A stretch of 6,750 nucleotides of DNA from an uncultured Alphaproteobacteria bacterium (GTDB lineage Bacteria > Pseudomonadota > Alphaproteobacteria > CALKHQ01). The stretch is taken from positions 1-6,750 of the forward strand of contig CALKHQ010000024.1 in NCBI GenBank assembly GCA_937988735.1. Direction: 5' to 3'. The translations under genes were made by a program, and so were the position numbers. Shown piece by piece: positions 1 through 6,046 of the stretch; position 1 is the first letter of the stretch, and every line of letters begins with the position of its first letter. Under the pieces are notes generated by a model. It was given only the letters and a program-made list of their open reading frames with translations, searched no databases and was not told the origin of the DNA.

Positions 1-1562
1 TCCCACTCGATCGTGCCGGGCGGCTTCGAGGTCACGTCGTAGACGACGCGGTTGATGCCATCGACCTCGTTGATGATGCGGGTGGCGACGCGGGCGAGGA
101 AGGCGTGGTCGAAGGGGTAGCTGTCGGCGGTCATGCCGTCGGTCGAGGTGACGGCGCGGAGCGCGCAGACGCGGTCGTAGGTGCGGGCGTCGCCCATCAC
201 GCCCACGGTGCGCACCGGCAGCAGCACGGCAAAGGCCTGCCAGATGCTGTCGTAGAGGCCGGCGGTGCGGATCTCGTCGAGGAAGATCGCGTCGGCCTTG
301 CGCAGGATGTCGGCGGCCTCGCGCGTCACCTCGCCGGGGATGCGGATGGCGAGCCCGGGGCCGGGGAACGGGTGGCGGGCGACCATGCTCTCCGGCAGGC
401 CGAGGGTGCGGCCGAGCGCGCGCACCTCGTCCTTGAACAGCTCGCGCAGCGGCTCCACCAGCTTCATCCGCATCCGCTCCGGCAGGCCGCCGACGTTGTG
501 ATGCGACTTGATGGTGACGCTGGGGCCGCCGCCCGGTGACACGGATTCGATCACGTCGGGATAGAGCGTGCCCTGGGCGAGGAACTCGGCGCCCCTGATC
601 TTCGCCGCCTCCTCCTCGAACACCTCGATGAAGGTGGCGCCGATGATCTTGCGCTTCTGCTCCGGGTCCTCGACCCCGGCGAGCCGGCCGAGAAACAGGT
701 CCGATGCGTCCCGGTGCACCAGCGGGATGTTGTAGCTGCCGCGGAACAGCGCCACCACCTCGCGCGCCTCGTTCTGCCGCAGCAGGCCGTGATCGACGAA
801 GATGCAGGTCAGCCGCTCGCCGATCGCCTCGTGGATCAGCACCGCCGCCACGCTGGAATCGACCCCGCCGGAAAGCCCGCAGATCACCCTGCCCTCCGGC
901 CCCACCTGCGCCCGGATGGTGGCGATGGCCTCCTCGCGGAAGGCGGCCATGGTCCAGTCGCCGCGGCAGCCGGCGACGTTGCGCACGAAGGTGGCGAGCA
1001 GCCGGGCGCCGTCCGGCGTGTGCACCACCTCCGGATGGAACTGGACGCCGTAGATGCGGCGCGCATCGTCGGCAATGGCGGCGAAGGGCGCGCCGCGGCT
1101 GCGGGCGACGACGCGGAATCCGGGCGCGAGCTCGCTGACGTGGTCGCCGTGGCTCATCCACACCGGATGCTGCTCGCCCGCGCGCCACACGCCGTCGAAC
1201 AGCGCGCAGTCGGCGACGATGGTGACGTCGGCCCGGCCGAACTCGCGGGTGTGGCCGCGCTCGACCACGCCGCCGAGCTGGTCGCAGATCACCTGCTGGC
1301 CGTAGCAGATGCCGAGCACCGGGACCCCGAGCGCGAACACGACCTGCGGCGCGCGCGGCGCCTCAGCGCCGGTGACCGAGGCCGGACCGCCCGAGAGGAT
1401 GATCGCCCGGGGCGCGAAGGCGCGGATGCGGTCGGGGTCGGCGTTGAACGGCCAGATCTCGCAGTAGACGCCCGCCTCGCGCACCCGGCGGGCGATGAGC
1501 TGGGTGAACTGGCTGCCAAAATCCAGAATCAGAACGTGGTCGTGCTGCGACACGGCCGTCAT
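1..1562 (-). CDS. guaA: GMP synthase (glutamine-hydrolysing), 3' end just outside the window
   Basis: Cytoplasmic GMP synthase, the last step of de novo GMP synthesis: XMP + ATP + glutamine gives GMP + AMP + PPi + glutamate. Reading the minus strand from ATG at 1562 gives 520 codons. The frame then runs into a final partial GA- codon, and the universal GuaA ending (KPPGTIEW plus presumably E) shows that only one residue and the stop are missing. Expected length is about 521 aa, normal for the family. Visible parts are: a class I glutamine amidotransferase domain at about residues 1-200, starting VLILDFGSQFTQLIARR; the nucleophile Cys86 in GICYGQQ; His176 and Glu178 in VQFHPEVVHT; the ATP-pyrophosphatase P-loop SGGVDSS at 231-237; and the C-terminal dimerisation domain with HPFPGPGL and the KSHHNVGG stretch before it. 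A GAGGA Shine-Dalgarno lies 7 nt before the ATG. I spot-checked the frame at several places and saw no stop or frameshift. Housekeeping gene with no functional tie to the transport genes upstream. Confidence 0.97.
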   Translation of the reverse strand, partial: MTAVSQHDHVLILDFGSQFTQLIARRVREAGVYCEIWPFNADPDRIRAFAPRAIILSGGPASVTGAEAPRAPQVVFALGVPVLGICYGQQVICDQLGGVVERGHTREFGRADVTIVADCALFDGVWRAGEQHPVWMSHGDHVSELAPGFRVVARSRGAPFAAIADDARRIYGVQFHPEVVHTPDGARLLATFVRNVAGCRGDWTMAAFREEAIATIRAQVGPEGRVICGLSGGVDSSVAAVLIHEAIGERLTCIFVDHGLLRQNEAREVVALFRGSYNIPLVHRDASDLFLGRLAGVEDPEQKRKIIGATFIEVFEEEAAKIRGAEFLAQGTLYPDVIESVSPGGGPSVTIKSHHNVGGLPERMRMKLVEPLRELFKDEVRALGRTLGLPESMVARHPFPGPGLAIRIPGEVTREAADILRKADAIFLDEIRTAGLYDSIWQAFAVLLPVRTVGVMGDARTYDRVCALRAVTSTDGMTADSYPFDHAFLARVATRIINEVDGINRVVYDVTSKPPGTIEW

Positions 1563-1683
1563 CGGCACATCCTCACCAGGGAATCGGCTGCGGCTGGCTG
1601 CTCGATACGCCCTCGCCCCGGCTCTGGCCAGCGCAAATGCGCGCCCGGCCGGCTTCGCGCGCAGGACGGCCCGTCCCGCCCCC
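1563..1683 (-). other. GNAT-guaA intergenic gap, no clear terminator or promoter
   Basis: This 121-bp gap follows the acetyltransferase stop. It contains a 13-nt odd-centred palindrome (GGACGG-G-CCGTCC, 1664-1676) and a small GCGC-ATTT-GCGC dyad. Neither is followed by a T-run, so no intrinsic terminator is supported. I saw no convincing -35/-10 pair for guaA, only its Shine-Dalgarno. The palindrome could be a weak RNA hairpin or simply a product of the high G+C content. guaA may be read through from upstream or have a promoter that does not match the sigma70 consensus. Confidence 0.4.
1570..1574 (-). promoter_or_regulatory. Ribosome binding site of guaA
   Basis: On the minus strand this reads GAGGA, 7 nt upstream of the ATG at 1562. 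It supports that start, which also gives the expected N-terminus shortly before the conserved ILDFGSQ motif. Confidence 0.7.
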
Positions 1684-2211
1684 TCAGGTGGCGCTCCAGC
1701 GGTAGAACATCACCCGCAGCCGCCGGCCGGCGAAGTGGTGGTAGCCCTGCCCCACCAGCCGGGCGCCCACGGCGGAATAGAAGTGCCGCGACGGGTTCTC
1801 GGCCAGCACCTCCACGTCCACATGCCGGTAGCCCTCGGCGAACAGCCGCTGCAGGGCGACGCTGACCAGGCCGCGCCCCAGCCCCTGCCCCTGCGCATCC
1901 GGCGCGACGTAGAGCGCATAGATCTCGCCCACCTGGCCGCCGCGCACGTGGCGGGCGCGGCCGAAGGAGGCGAAGCCGACCACCTGGTCCAGCTCGGCGA
2001 CCAGGGTCGTCTCCCCGGACGGGCTGCGACCGCCGGCGCCGATGCGCCACACCGACTGCCGGGCGCCGGCCTGCACCAGCTGCACCAGATAGGCATTCGG
2101 CAGGATGCCGGCGTAGGTGTCGCGCCAGGTATCGACGTGGATGCGCGCGATCGCCGCCGCGTCCTCGGGACGCGCCGGGCGGATCAGCGCCGACGTCATA
2201 TCGGTGGTCAC
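1684..2211 (-). CDS. GNAT-family N-acetyltransferase
   Basis: Predicted cytoplasmic acetyl-CoA-dependent N-acetyltransferase of 175 aa, a usual single-domain GNAT length. The N-terminus (IRPARPEDAAAIARIHVDTWRDTYAGILP) is the typical beta1-alpha1 opening of this family. Motif A, which binds the acetyl-CoA pyrophosphate, is the Q-G-Q-G-L-G stretch at residues 107-112. Motif B follows at about 135-154, with Asn139 and Tyr145 in the usual places (ENPSRHFYSAVGARLVG). The substrate cannot be predicted. The start used is GTG at 2211, 9 nt after the TGA of the permease gene. An in-frame ATG at 2199 would give 171 aa and lose nothing conserved. Neither start has a strong Shine-Dalgarno (AAGGG lies about 13 nt before the GTG), so translational coupling to the permease is plausible. 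Position at the end of the transporter operon suggests co-expression. Whether it acts on the imported solute or is unrelated is unknown. Confidence 0.88.
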   Translation of the reverse strand: MTTDMTSALIRPARPEDAAAIARIHVDTWRDTYAGILPNAYLVQLVQAGARQSVWRIGAGGRSPSGETTLVAELDQVVGFASFGRARHVRGGQVGEIYALYVAPDAQGQGLGRGLVSVALQRLFAEGYRHVDVEVLAENPSRHFYSAVGARLVGQGYHHFAGRRLRVMFYRWSAT

Positions 2212-2220
2212 GGCCGTGGC

Positions 2221-3090
2221 TCAGCCCTTCACAGCTCCCAGGGTCAGGCCACGAACGATATAGCGCTGGGCGATCAGAGCCAACAGGACCGGCGGCACCA
2301 TCGCGATCAGCGAGCGCACCGCGACGAACCAGAACTGCACGCCGCGCGTGTCCGCGCCGCCGGCGATATGGGTCGGCATCACCGACGCCTCGGTCAGGCT
2401 GAGGATCAGCGCGAACAGGTACTCGTTCCACGCGAAGGCGAACATGATCAGGCACGAGGCCGCGATCGCCGGCGCGGCGAGCGGGACCGCAATGCGGAAG
2501 AAGGCGCGCAGGTGCGAGGCGCCGTCCACCAGCGCCGCCTCCTCCAGCTCGATCGGCAGGTCCTGGAAGGTCTGGCGCACGATCACCACCACGAAGGGCA
2601 GGATGAAGGTGGCGTTGATCAGGATCAGCGAGATCAGGCTGTCCTGCATCCCGAGGGTCGTGAACACGAAGAAGAACGGCACGGCGGTCGCGACCGGCGG
2701 CAGCACGCGCTGGGACAGGAACCAGACGGTGAGGTCCTTGTTCGGGATCGTCCGGAAGCGGAACCGCGCAAGCGCATAGGCCGCCGGCAGGCCGAGGAGC
2801 AGTGCCAGCAGGGTCGAGACCGAGGAGACGATCAGGCTGTTGGTGAAGGCGTTGTAGGCTTCCTTCACCTGGATCTCGGCCAGCCAGTTGTCCAGCGTCG
2901 GCGTGAAGTCGAGGAACGGCACGCCGAGGCCGGCGACAGTGAAGGTCTCCGACGGTCGGCGCAGGCTGTTCGAGATCGCCCAGTACAGCGGGAAGAAGAA
3001 GATCAGCGTGATGACCAGCGCCAGCAGGGAATAGAGCGCCGTCGCGAAGGACGACTGGCGCATCCCGCCTTCCATGCTCCGCCTACTCAT
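2221..3090 (-). CDS. CUT1-type carbohydrate ABC transporter permease, MalG-like
   Basis: Inner-membrane subunit of a binding-protein-dependent importer, 289 aa, within the normal range for MalG/UgpE-type permeases. About six hydrophobic segments are visible, near residues 17-38, 84-107, 123-145, 152-173, 207-229 and 257-277. The cytoplasmic EAA loop is canonical (EAALVDGASHLRAFFRIAVP, 184-203), with Gly190 in place; this loop docks on the ATPase subunit. The ATG at 3090 overlaps the stop of the upstream permease by 8 bp (ATGAGTAG shared), typical of translationally coupled partners. GAGG sits 7 nt before that ATG. A second candidate, ATG at 3063 (residue 10), has an even better GGAAGG 4 nt upstream and would give 280 aa; both starts precede the first membrane segment. 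It would form a heterodimeric channel with the MalF-like neighbour. The MalG-like assignment is firm, the solute is not known. Confidence 0.94.
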   Translation of the reverse strand: MSRRSMEGGMRQSSFATALYSLLALVITLIFFFPLYWAISNSLRRPSETFTVAGLGVPFLDFTPTLDNWLAEIQVKEAYNAFTNSLIVSSVSTLLALLLGLPAAYALARFRFRTIPNKDLTVWFLSQRVLPPVATAVPFFFVFTTLGMQDSLISLILINATFILPFVVVIVRQTFQDLPIELEEAALVDGASHLRAFFRIAVPLAAPAIAASCLIMFAFAWNEYLFALILSLTEASVMPTHIAGGADTRGVQFWFVAVRSLIAMVPPVLLALIAQRYIVRGLTLGAVKG

Positions 3091-4033
3091 AGGTCCGCCT
3101 CAGGAAACGGAAGAAGAAGGTGACGATGACCATGACGACAATCAGCAGGAGGAAAGCCAGCGCCGAGGCATAGCCGTAGTCCTGCAGCTTGAAGCCGGCG
3201 GTATACGCGTAATAGGTGTAGGACTGGGTCGCGGTGCCGGGGCCGCCCTTGGTCAGCGTGGCGATGATGTCGAAGAGCTTCAGCGCCTCCGCCAGGCGGA
3301 GCAGGCCGACAATGATGATGATCGGCTTCAGCGCCGGCAGGATCACCGTCTTCCACAGGTCCCAGTTCGAGTTGCTGTCGAGACGCGCGGATTCGATCTG
3401 CTCGTCGGGAATGCCCTGCAGCGCCGCCAGGAACACGAGGAAGCAGAACGGCGTCCACTGCCAGATGTCGACCAGGATCACCGAGATCTTGGCCATCGTC
3501 GGGTCGGAGAGCCAGGGCAGCCCGGTCCATTGCAGCGGCCCGCCCTCCTCGTAGAACACCGTGAAGAACAGGTAACCGATCGCGATGGGCGTGGCGAAGA
3601 TCGGCAGGATCATGATCGAGCGCATCAGGCCGCGCCCGATGATCGGCCTGTTGAACAGGTAGGCAAGCACGAGCCCCAGCACGATCTCGATCACCACCCC
3701 GGCCACGACGAAGATGCCGGTGAACACGGCGGCGTCGCGGACCTGACCGTCGCGGAAGGCCCGTCCGTAGTTCGCAAAGTCGTTCCAGGTGAAGGTCCGG
3801 TTGAGCTCGCGGATCACCTCGGTCCGGGTGCGCGGCTCGCCGTTCGGCTTCAGCACCGGGTTGCCGTCGGCATCCAGCACCGGCACCTCCTCGCGCCCGA
3901 CCACCTCCACCTTGGAGGTGACGTTGTGCAGGCTGAGGTACAGCGAATAGCCGAGGGGGAAGATGGTGAAGACCAGGACCCAGATCACCGCCGGCAGCAG
4001 GAACAGGCTGCCAACCTTGCCTGACCAGCGCAT
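3083..4033 (-). CDS. CUT1-type carbohydrate ABC transporter permease, MalF-like
   Basis: Partner inner-membrane permease, 316 aa, the usual length for UgpA/MalF-type subunits lacking the large E. coli MalF periplasmic domain. Hydrophobic segments lie near residues 9-31, 103-127, 138-160, 183-204, 232-247 and 288-308. Between the first two is a roughly 70-residue external stretch with a charged, turn-rich part (DADGNPV...NGEP, about 54-67), longer than in minimal permeases. The EAA loop is recognisable at 214-233 (ESARLDSNSNWDLWKTVILP) but departs from consensus: EAA reads ESA, and the conserved Gly after Asp219 is Ser220. The C-terminal part carries LTKGGPGTATQSYTYYAY, a stretch very typical of the family. 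ATG at 4033 is the only sensible start and puts the first membrane helix at residue 9. Its Shine-Dalgarno is weak (AGGG 11 nt away), in contrast to the binding-protein gene. The gene follows a 224-bp structured leader and overlaps the next permease by 8 bp. Confidence 0.94.
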   Translation of the reverse strand: MRWSGKVGSLFLLPAVIWVLVFTIFPLGYSLYLSLHNVTSKVEVVGREEVPVLDADGNPVLKPNGEPRTRTEVIRELNRTFTWNDFANYGRAFRDGQVRDAAVFTGIFVVAGVVIEIVLGLVLAYLFNRPIIGRGLMRSIMILPIFATPIAIGYLFFTVFYEEGGPLQWTGLPWLSDPTMAKISVILVDIWQWTPFCFLVFLAALQGIPDEQIESARLDSNSNWDLWKTVILPALKPIIIIVGLLRLAEALKLFDIIATLTKGGPGTATQSYTYYAYTAGFKLQDYGYASALAFLLLIVVMVIVTFFFRFLRRTYE

Positions 4034-4113
4034 CTCAGGCGCCGCCCTGCCGTCTGGTGGAAAACGCTGCGTTCCGGATCATCGTCGCGAAGGCTCTCCG
4101 TCGTGCCCCCTCA

Positions 4114-4131
4114 CCGGCAGAAACCTGCCGG
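4114..4131 (-). repeat. Hairpin A: 7-bp perfect stem, 4-nt loop
   Basis: CCGGCAG (4114-4120) and CTGCCGG (4125-4131) enclose AAAC. The arms are the same as in hairpin B, 46 bp further right, apart from the last base pair of B. It lies 80 nt before the MalF-like start in the transcript. Confidence 0.6.
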
Positions 4132-4176
4132 GCGGCCGTGGCCGTCGAGGCCGGCTCGATACGTGGATCGGAAGGC

Positions 4177-4196
4177 CCGGCAGGGCTTCCTGCCGG
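4177..4196 (-). repeat. Hairpin B: 8-bp perfect stem, tetraloop
   Basis: CCGGCAGG (4177-4184) and CCTGCCGG (4189-4196) enclose GCTT (AAGC in the transcript). This is the strongest hairpin seen in the window. It shares the CCGGCAG/CTGCCGG arms with hairpin A. Confidence 0.65.
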
Positions 4197-4209
4197 CTGG
4201 ACCGAGGCA

Positions 4210-4245
4210 GCCGGCCCCCCGCGCACGCACGGTCGGAGGGCCGGC
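4210..4245 (-). repeat. Hairpin C: 8-bp perfect stem, 20-nt loop, just after the binding-protein stop
   Basis: GCCGGCCC (4210-4217) and GGGCCGGC (4238-4245) enclose a 20-nt loop and begin 12 nt beyond the TAG of the solute-binding protein gene. The position suits a 3'-end-protecting structure. No T-run follows. Confidence 0.5.
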
Positions 4246-4257
4246 CGGAACCGGGTG

Positions 4258-5907
4258 CTAGTGCTTGTACCCGATCGCCGTCTGATAGGCCTCGAGCTGC
4301 TGCTCGCGGCCCAGGCGGTCGGTGATCTCCTCCCAGGCCGCCGCCGTGTCATCGAGCGCCTCCTGGGCCGTCTTCTCGCCGCTCATCGCCGCGGACAGAT
4401 TCTTGTCCATGATGTCCCAGTACTCGGGCGCACCCTGGATCCGCAGGTAGGTCAGGATCGTCGGCGCGTTGTAGTTCTGGGCATAGGCCTCGAGGTAGGT
4501 GGTGATGTCGTTCTCGTGCCAGCCGGCATCCAGGTACGCCTGAAGGTCAGCCGTGCCGTACGGCGGAACGAACTGGTAGGAGTAGCCGGGATCGACGCCG
4601 TTCCAGCCATAGGTGCCGAGCCAGGCCGACGACTCCTCGATGGCCATCAGCGACAGGAAGGAATAGGTCGCCTCCGGCGCATCGGAGAAGGCCGAGATGA
4701 TTCCGTGCCACGAACCGCCGGTGGTGTTGCCGACGAAGCCGGGCTCGTCCGTCTCAATCCAGGTCTTGTTCTCGTGGTCCCAGTACCGCTCCGAGCTCGG
4801 CAGCACGGCCGCAGCGCAGTTGCCGCGGATGACCGACCGGCTCTCGTCCTGGCACAGCGCGCCGACGTCGCCCCAGGAGAAGACGAACACCGACTTGCCG
4901 CGCAGGAAGTAGTCCCACGCCTCACCGAGGCTCCAGCCGACCTGGGCCGCGGGGCCGGTTGCGTGCAGCTGCTGCAGGAACTCCAGCGCCGCGACATGGC
5001 CCGGGCTGTTGATCAGCGGTGTCATGTCCTCCGGATCGAACCAGTAGACATTGTGGTAGCGGTCAAGCTCCGGCCCGGGCGTCATGGCGAAGGACGCCGA
5101 GAGCGACTGGAAGTGGTAGTGGCCCTGCTCGCCCACCTTCAGGTGCAGGACCATGCCGCTGTCCGGCTCGTCGTCGTGGTGGTCCCAGTTCTTGCCGTTG
5201 AAGTAGGTCGCGATGTCGAGCAGCTGCTGCCAGGTCCGCGGCGGCACCGGCATGGGGTAGCCGTACTCGGCCTCGAAGCCGGCCTGGTGCTCCGGATCGT
5301 TCAGGACGTCGCTGCGATAGTACAGCACCTGCCCGTCCGCGTCGTTCAGCACGCCGTAGCCCACGCCGCCCCAGGTATAGAGGTTGCGGAGCGAATCCGG
5401 CATCACGTCGTACGACCACTGCGGGTACTCGTCGCTCGCCATGTAGTCGTCGATCGGGATCATGTACCCGTTCGCGACCAGGTCACCGTAGAAGAAGGCG
5501 CCGACGATGATCGCGTCATAGAGGCCGGTCCCCTGGTTCAGGTCCAGCATCATCTTGGCGTACAGATCGGTGATCGGCGTCAGCGCGATCTCCAGCGTGC
5601 CGCCGGACAGCTCCTCCCAGATCGGGCGGAACATGTGCAGCGGGCCCGAGATGCCGCCCATCGGGCCCGAGTCCAGGGTCAGCACCGTGACCGTCTCGCC
5701 CTCGAACGGCTTGTAGTCGGGGGCGAACAGGGTGCCCAGGCGCTCCCGCGGTACCGTGATCTCGAACTTGTACTCGGGGTCGGCGCGAAGCGTGACGGTG
5801 CCGTCGTCGTTCCACGTCACATATTCGACGCCCTGTGCAAATGCGACACCGCAAAGGGCCGTCGTCGCGAACAATGCGGCGGCTCCCGCCGCCATACGGA
5901 CGCTCAT
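4258..5907 (-). CDS. Periplasmic solute-binding protein of a CUT1-type ABC importer (family 1)
   Basis: Captures the transported solute in the periplasm and hands it to the two permeases. The start is ATG at 5907, because GGGGAGGG lies 5 nt upstream and the protein then opens with a classic Sec signal: MSVR, a hydrophobic core rich in Ala and Leu, and a signal peptidase I site at AFA|QG (24|25). An upstream in-frame ATG at 5931 would spoil this. The precursor is 549 aa, longer than the usual 400-450 and closer to the large glycerol/polyol-type binding proteins. Mature residues about 26-70 form an unusual N-terminal segment (YVTWNDDGTVTLRADPEY) before the expected first strand VTVLTLDSG. Family-like features are the PPRTWQQLLDIATYFN stretch (about 222-237), HLKVGEQG (255-262), and the C-terminal GEKTAQEALDDTAAAWEEI helix (510-528). 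Cys352 and Cys364 are the only cysteines of the mature protein and could form a disulphide. NWDHHDDEPDSG (240-251) is an acidic, possibly metal-binding loop. Substrate unknown; weak overall resemblance to GlpV-type proteins is from memory. Confidence 0.93.
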   Translation of the reverse strand: MSVRMAAGAAALFATTALCGVAFAQGVEYVTWNDDGTVTLRADPEYKFEITVPRERLGTLFAPDYKPFEGETVTVLTLDSGPMGGISGPLHMFRPIWEELSGGTLEIALTPITDLYAKMMLDLNQGTGLYDAIIVGAFFYGDLVANGYMIPIDDYMASDEYPQWSYDVMPDSLRNLYTWGGVGYGVLNDADGQVLYYRSDVLNDPEHQAGFEAEYGYPMPVPPRTWQQLLDIATYFNGKNWDHHDDEPDSGMVLHLKVGEQGHYHFQSLSASFAMTPGPELDRYHNVYWFDPEDMTPLINSPGHVAALEFLQQLHATGPAAQVGWSLGEAWDYFLRGKSVFVFSWGDVGALCQDESRSVIRGNCAAAVLPSSERYWDHENKTWIETDEPGFVGNTTGGSWHGIISAFSDAPEATYSFLSLMAIEESSAWLGTYGWNGVDPGYSYQFVPPYGTADLQAYLDAGWHENDITTYLEAYAQNYNAPTILTYLRIQGAPEYWDIMDKNLSAAMSGEKTAQEALDDTAAAWEEITDRLGREQQLEAYQTAIGYKH

Positions 5908-5912
5908 TATAA

Positions 5913-5920
5913 CCCTCCCC
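5913..5920 (-). promoter_or_regulatory. Strong ribosome binding site of the solute-binding protein gene
   Basis: Reads GGGGAGGG on the minus strand, 5 nt before the ATG at 5907. It decides the start against the in-frame ATG at 5931. It is much stronger than the site in front of the MalF-like permease, consistent with high output of the binding protein. Confidence 0.8.
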
Positions 5921-5937
5921 ATGAAAGACAACCCGTT

Positions 5938-5954
5938 GGACCGGGCTTTTCGGC
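5938..5954. repeat. Direct repeat copy 1, proximal to the binding-protein start
   Basis: GGACCGGGCTTTTCGGC on the plus strand, matching 16 of 17 bases with 6009-6025. It lies in the 5' untranslated leader, 31 nt upstream of the ATG at 5907. Possible regulator site or RNA element. Confidence 0.5.
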
Positions 5955-6002
5955 GACCGGCTGCTCAGTCGGACAACTGTGCATCCGCATCACTCGGCCG
6001 TT

Positions 6003-6032
6003 ACCGTAGGAGCGGGCTTTTCGGCAAGTCAA
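6003..6032 (-). promoter_or_regulatory. Candidate sigma70-type promoter of the transporter operon
   Basis: On the minus strand TTGACT (6032-6027) is followed after 18 bp by TACGGT (6008-6003). The -35 box is five of six to consensus; the -10 box is weak, keeping only the TA start and final T. It begins 14 bp after the hydrolase stop and would give a leader of roughly 90 nt before the binding-protein ATG. A weak -10 would suit a promoter needing an activator. Confidence 0.45.
6009..6025. repeat. Direct repeat copy 2, inside the promoter spacer
   Basis: GGAGCGGGCTTTTCGGC on the plus strand, differing from 5938-5954 at one base. It fills almost the whole spacer between the proposed -35 and -10 boxes, where a bound protein would block RNA polymerase. 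Confidence 0.5.
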
Positions 6033-6046
6033 GTGTTTACCGGGGG

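Larger units (their letters stand above)
4034..4257 (-). other. Structured leader between binding-protein and permease genes
   Basis: A 224-bp non-coding stretch inside an otherwise tight transporter operon. It has three perfect-stem inverted repeats (4210-4245, 4177-4196, 4114-4131) and a small AACGC-T-GCGTT dyad at 4063-4073. No T-run follows any stem in the direction of transcription, so these are not standard intrinsic terminators. No open frame here resembles a protein. I saw no convincing internal promoter. By analogy with the malE-malF interval of enterobacteria, it may stabilise the upstream mRNA or limit transcription into the permease genes; that is inference. Confidence 0.55.

Noticed and set aside
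714..1865. 383-codon plus-strand open frame antisense to guaA
   Set aside because: guaA is certain on the other strand with all catalytic motifs in frame; this frame has no recognisable domain.
1559..2455. 298-codon minus-strand open frame overlapping GNAT and the permease
   Set aside because: Arg/Ala/Gly-rich translation in a shifted frame, covering the recognisable GNAT protein and the C-terminal part of the permease.
1495..3123. 542-codon open frame on the plus strand across guaA, GNAT and MalG-like genes
   Set aside because: It spans three convincing minus-strand genes and their gaps and is very rich in Arg, Gln, His and Asp, the signature of a shadow frame.
4177..4196. Hairpin B as an intrinsic terminator after the binding-protein gene
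   Set aside because: The transcript continues GCCUUCCGAUCC after the stem, with no U-run; a role in RNA stability or processing fits better.
5848..5853. Possible lipobox (TALCG) in the binding-protein signal peptide
   Set aside because: The residue before Cys19 is Leu, not Gly, Ala or Ser, and a good signal peptidase I site (AFA|Q) follows five residues later, so a lipoprotein is unlikely.
4057..6009. 650-codon open frame on the plus strand, antisense to the binding-protein gene
   Set aside because: Low-complexity Arg/Val/Gly/Asp-rich translation with no family resemblance. Long antisense frames are expected in GC-rich genes, and the minus-strand gene has a clear signal peptide, ribosome binding site and family motifs.
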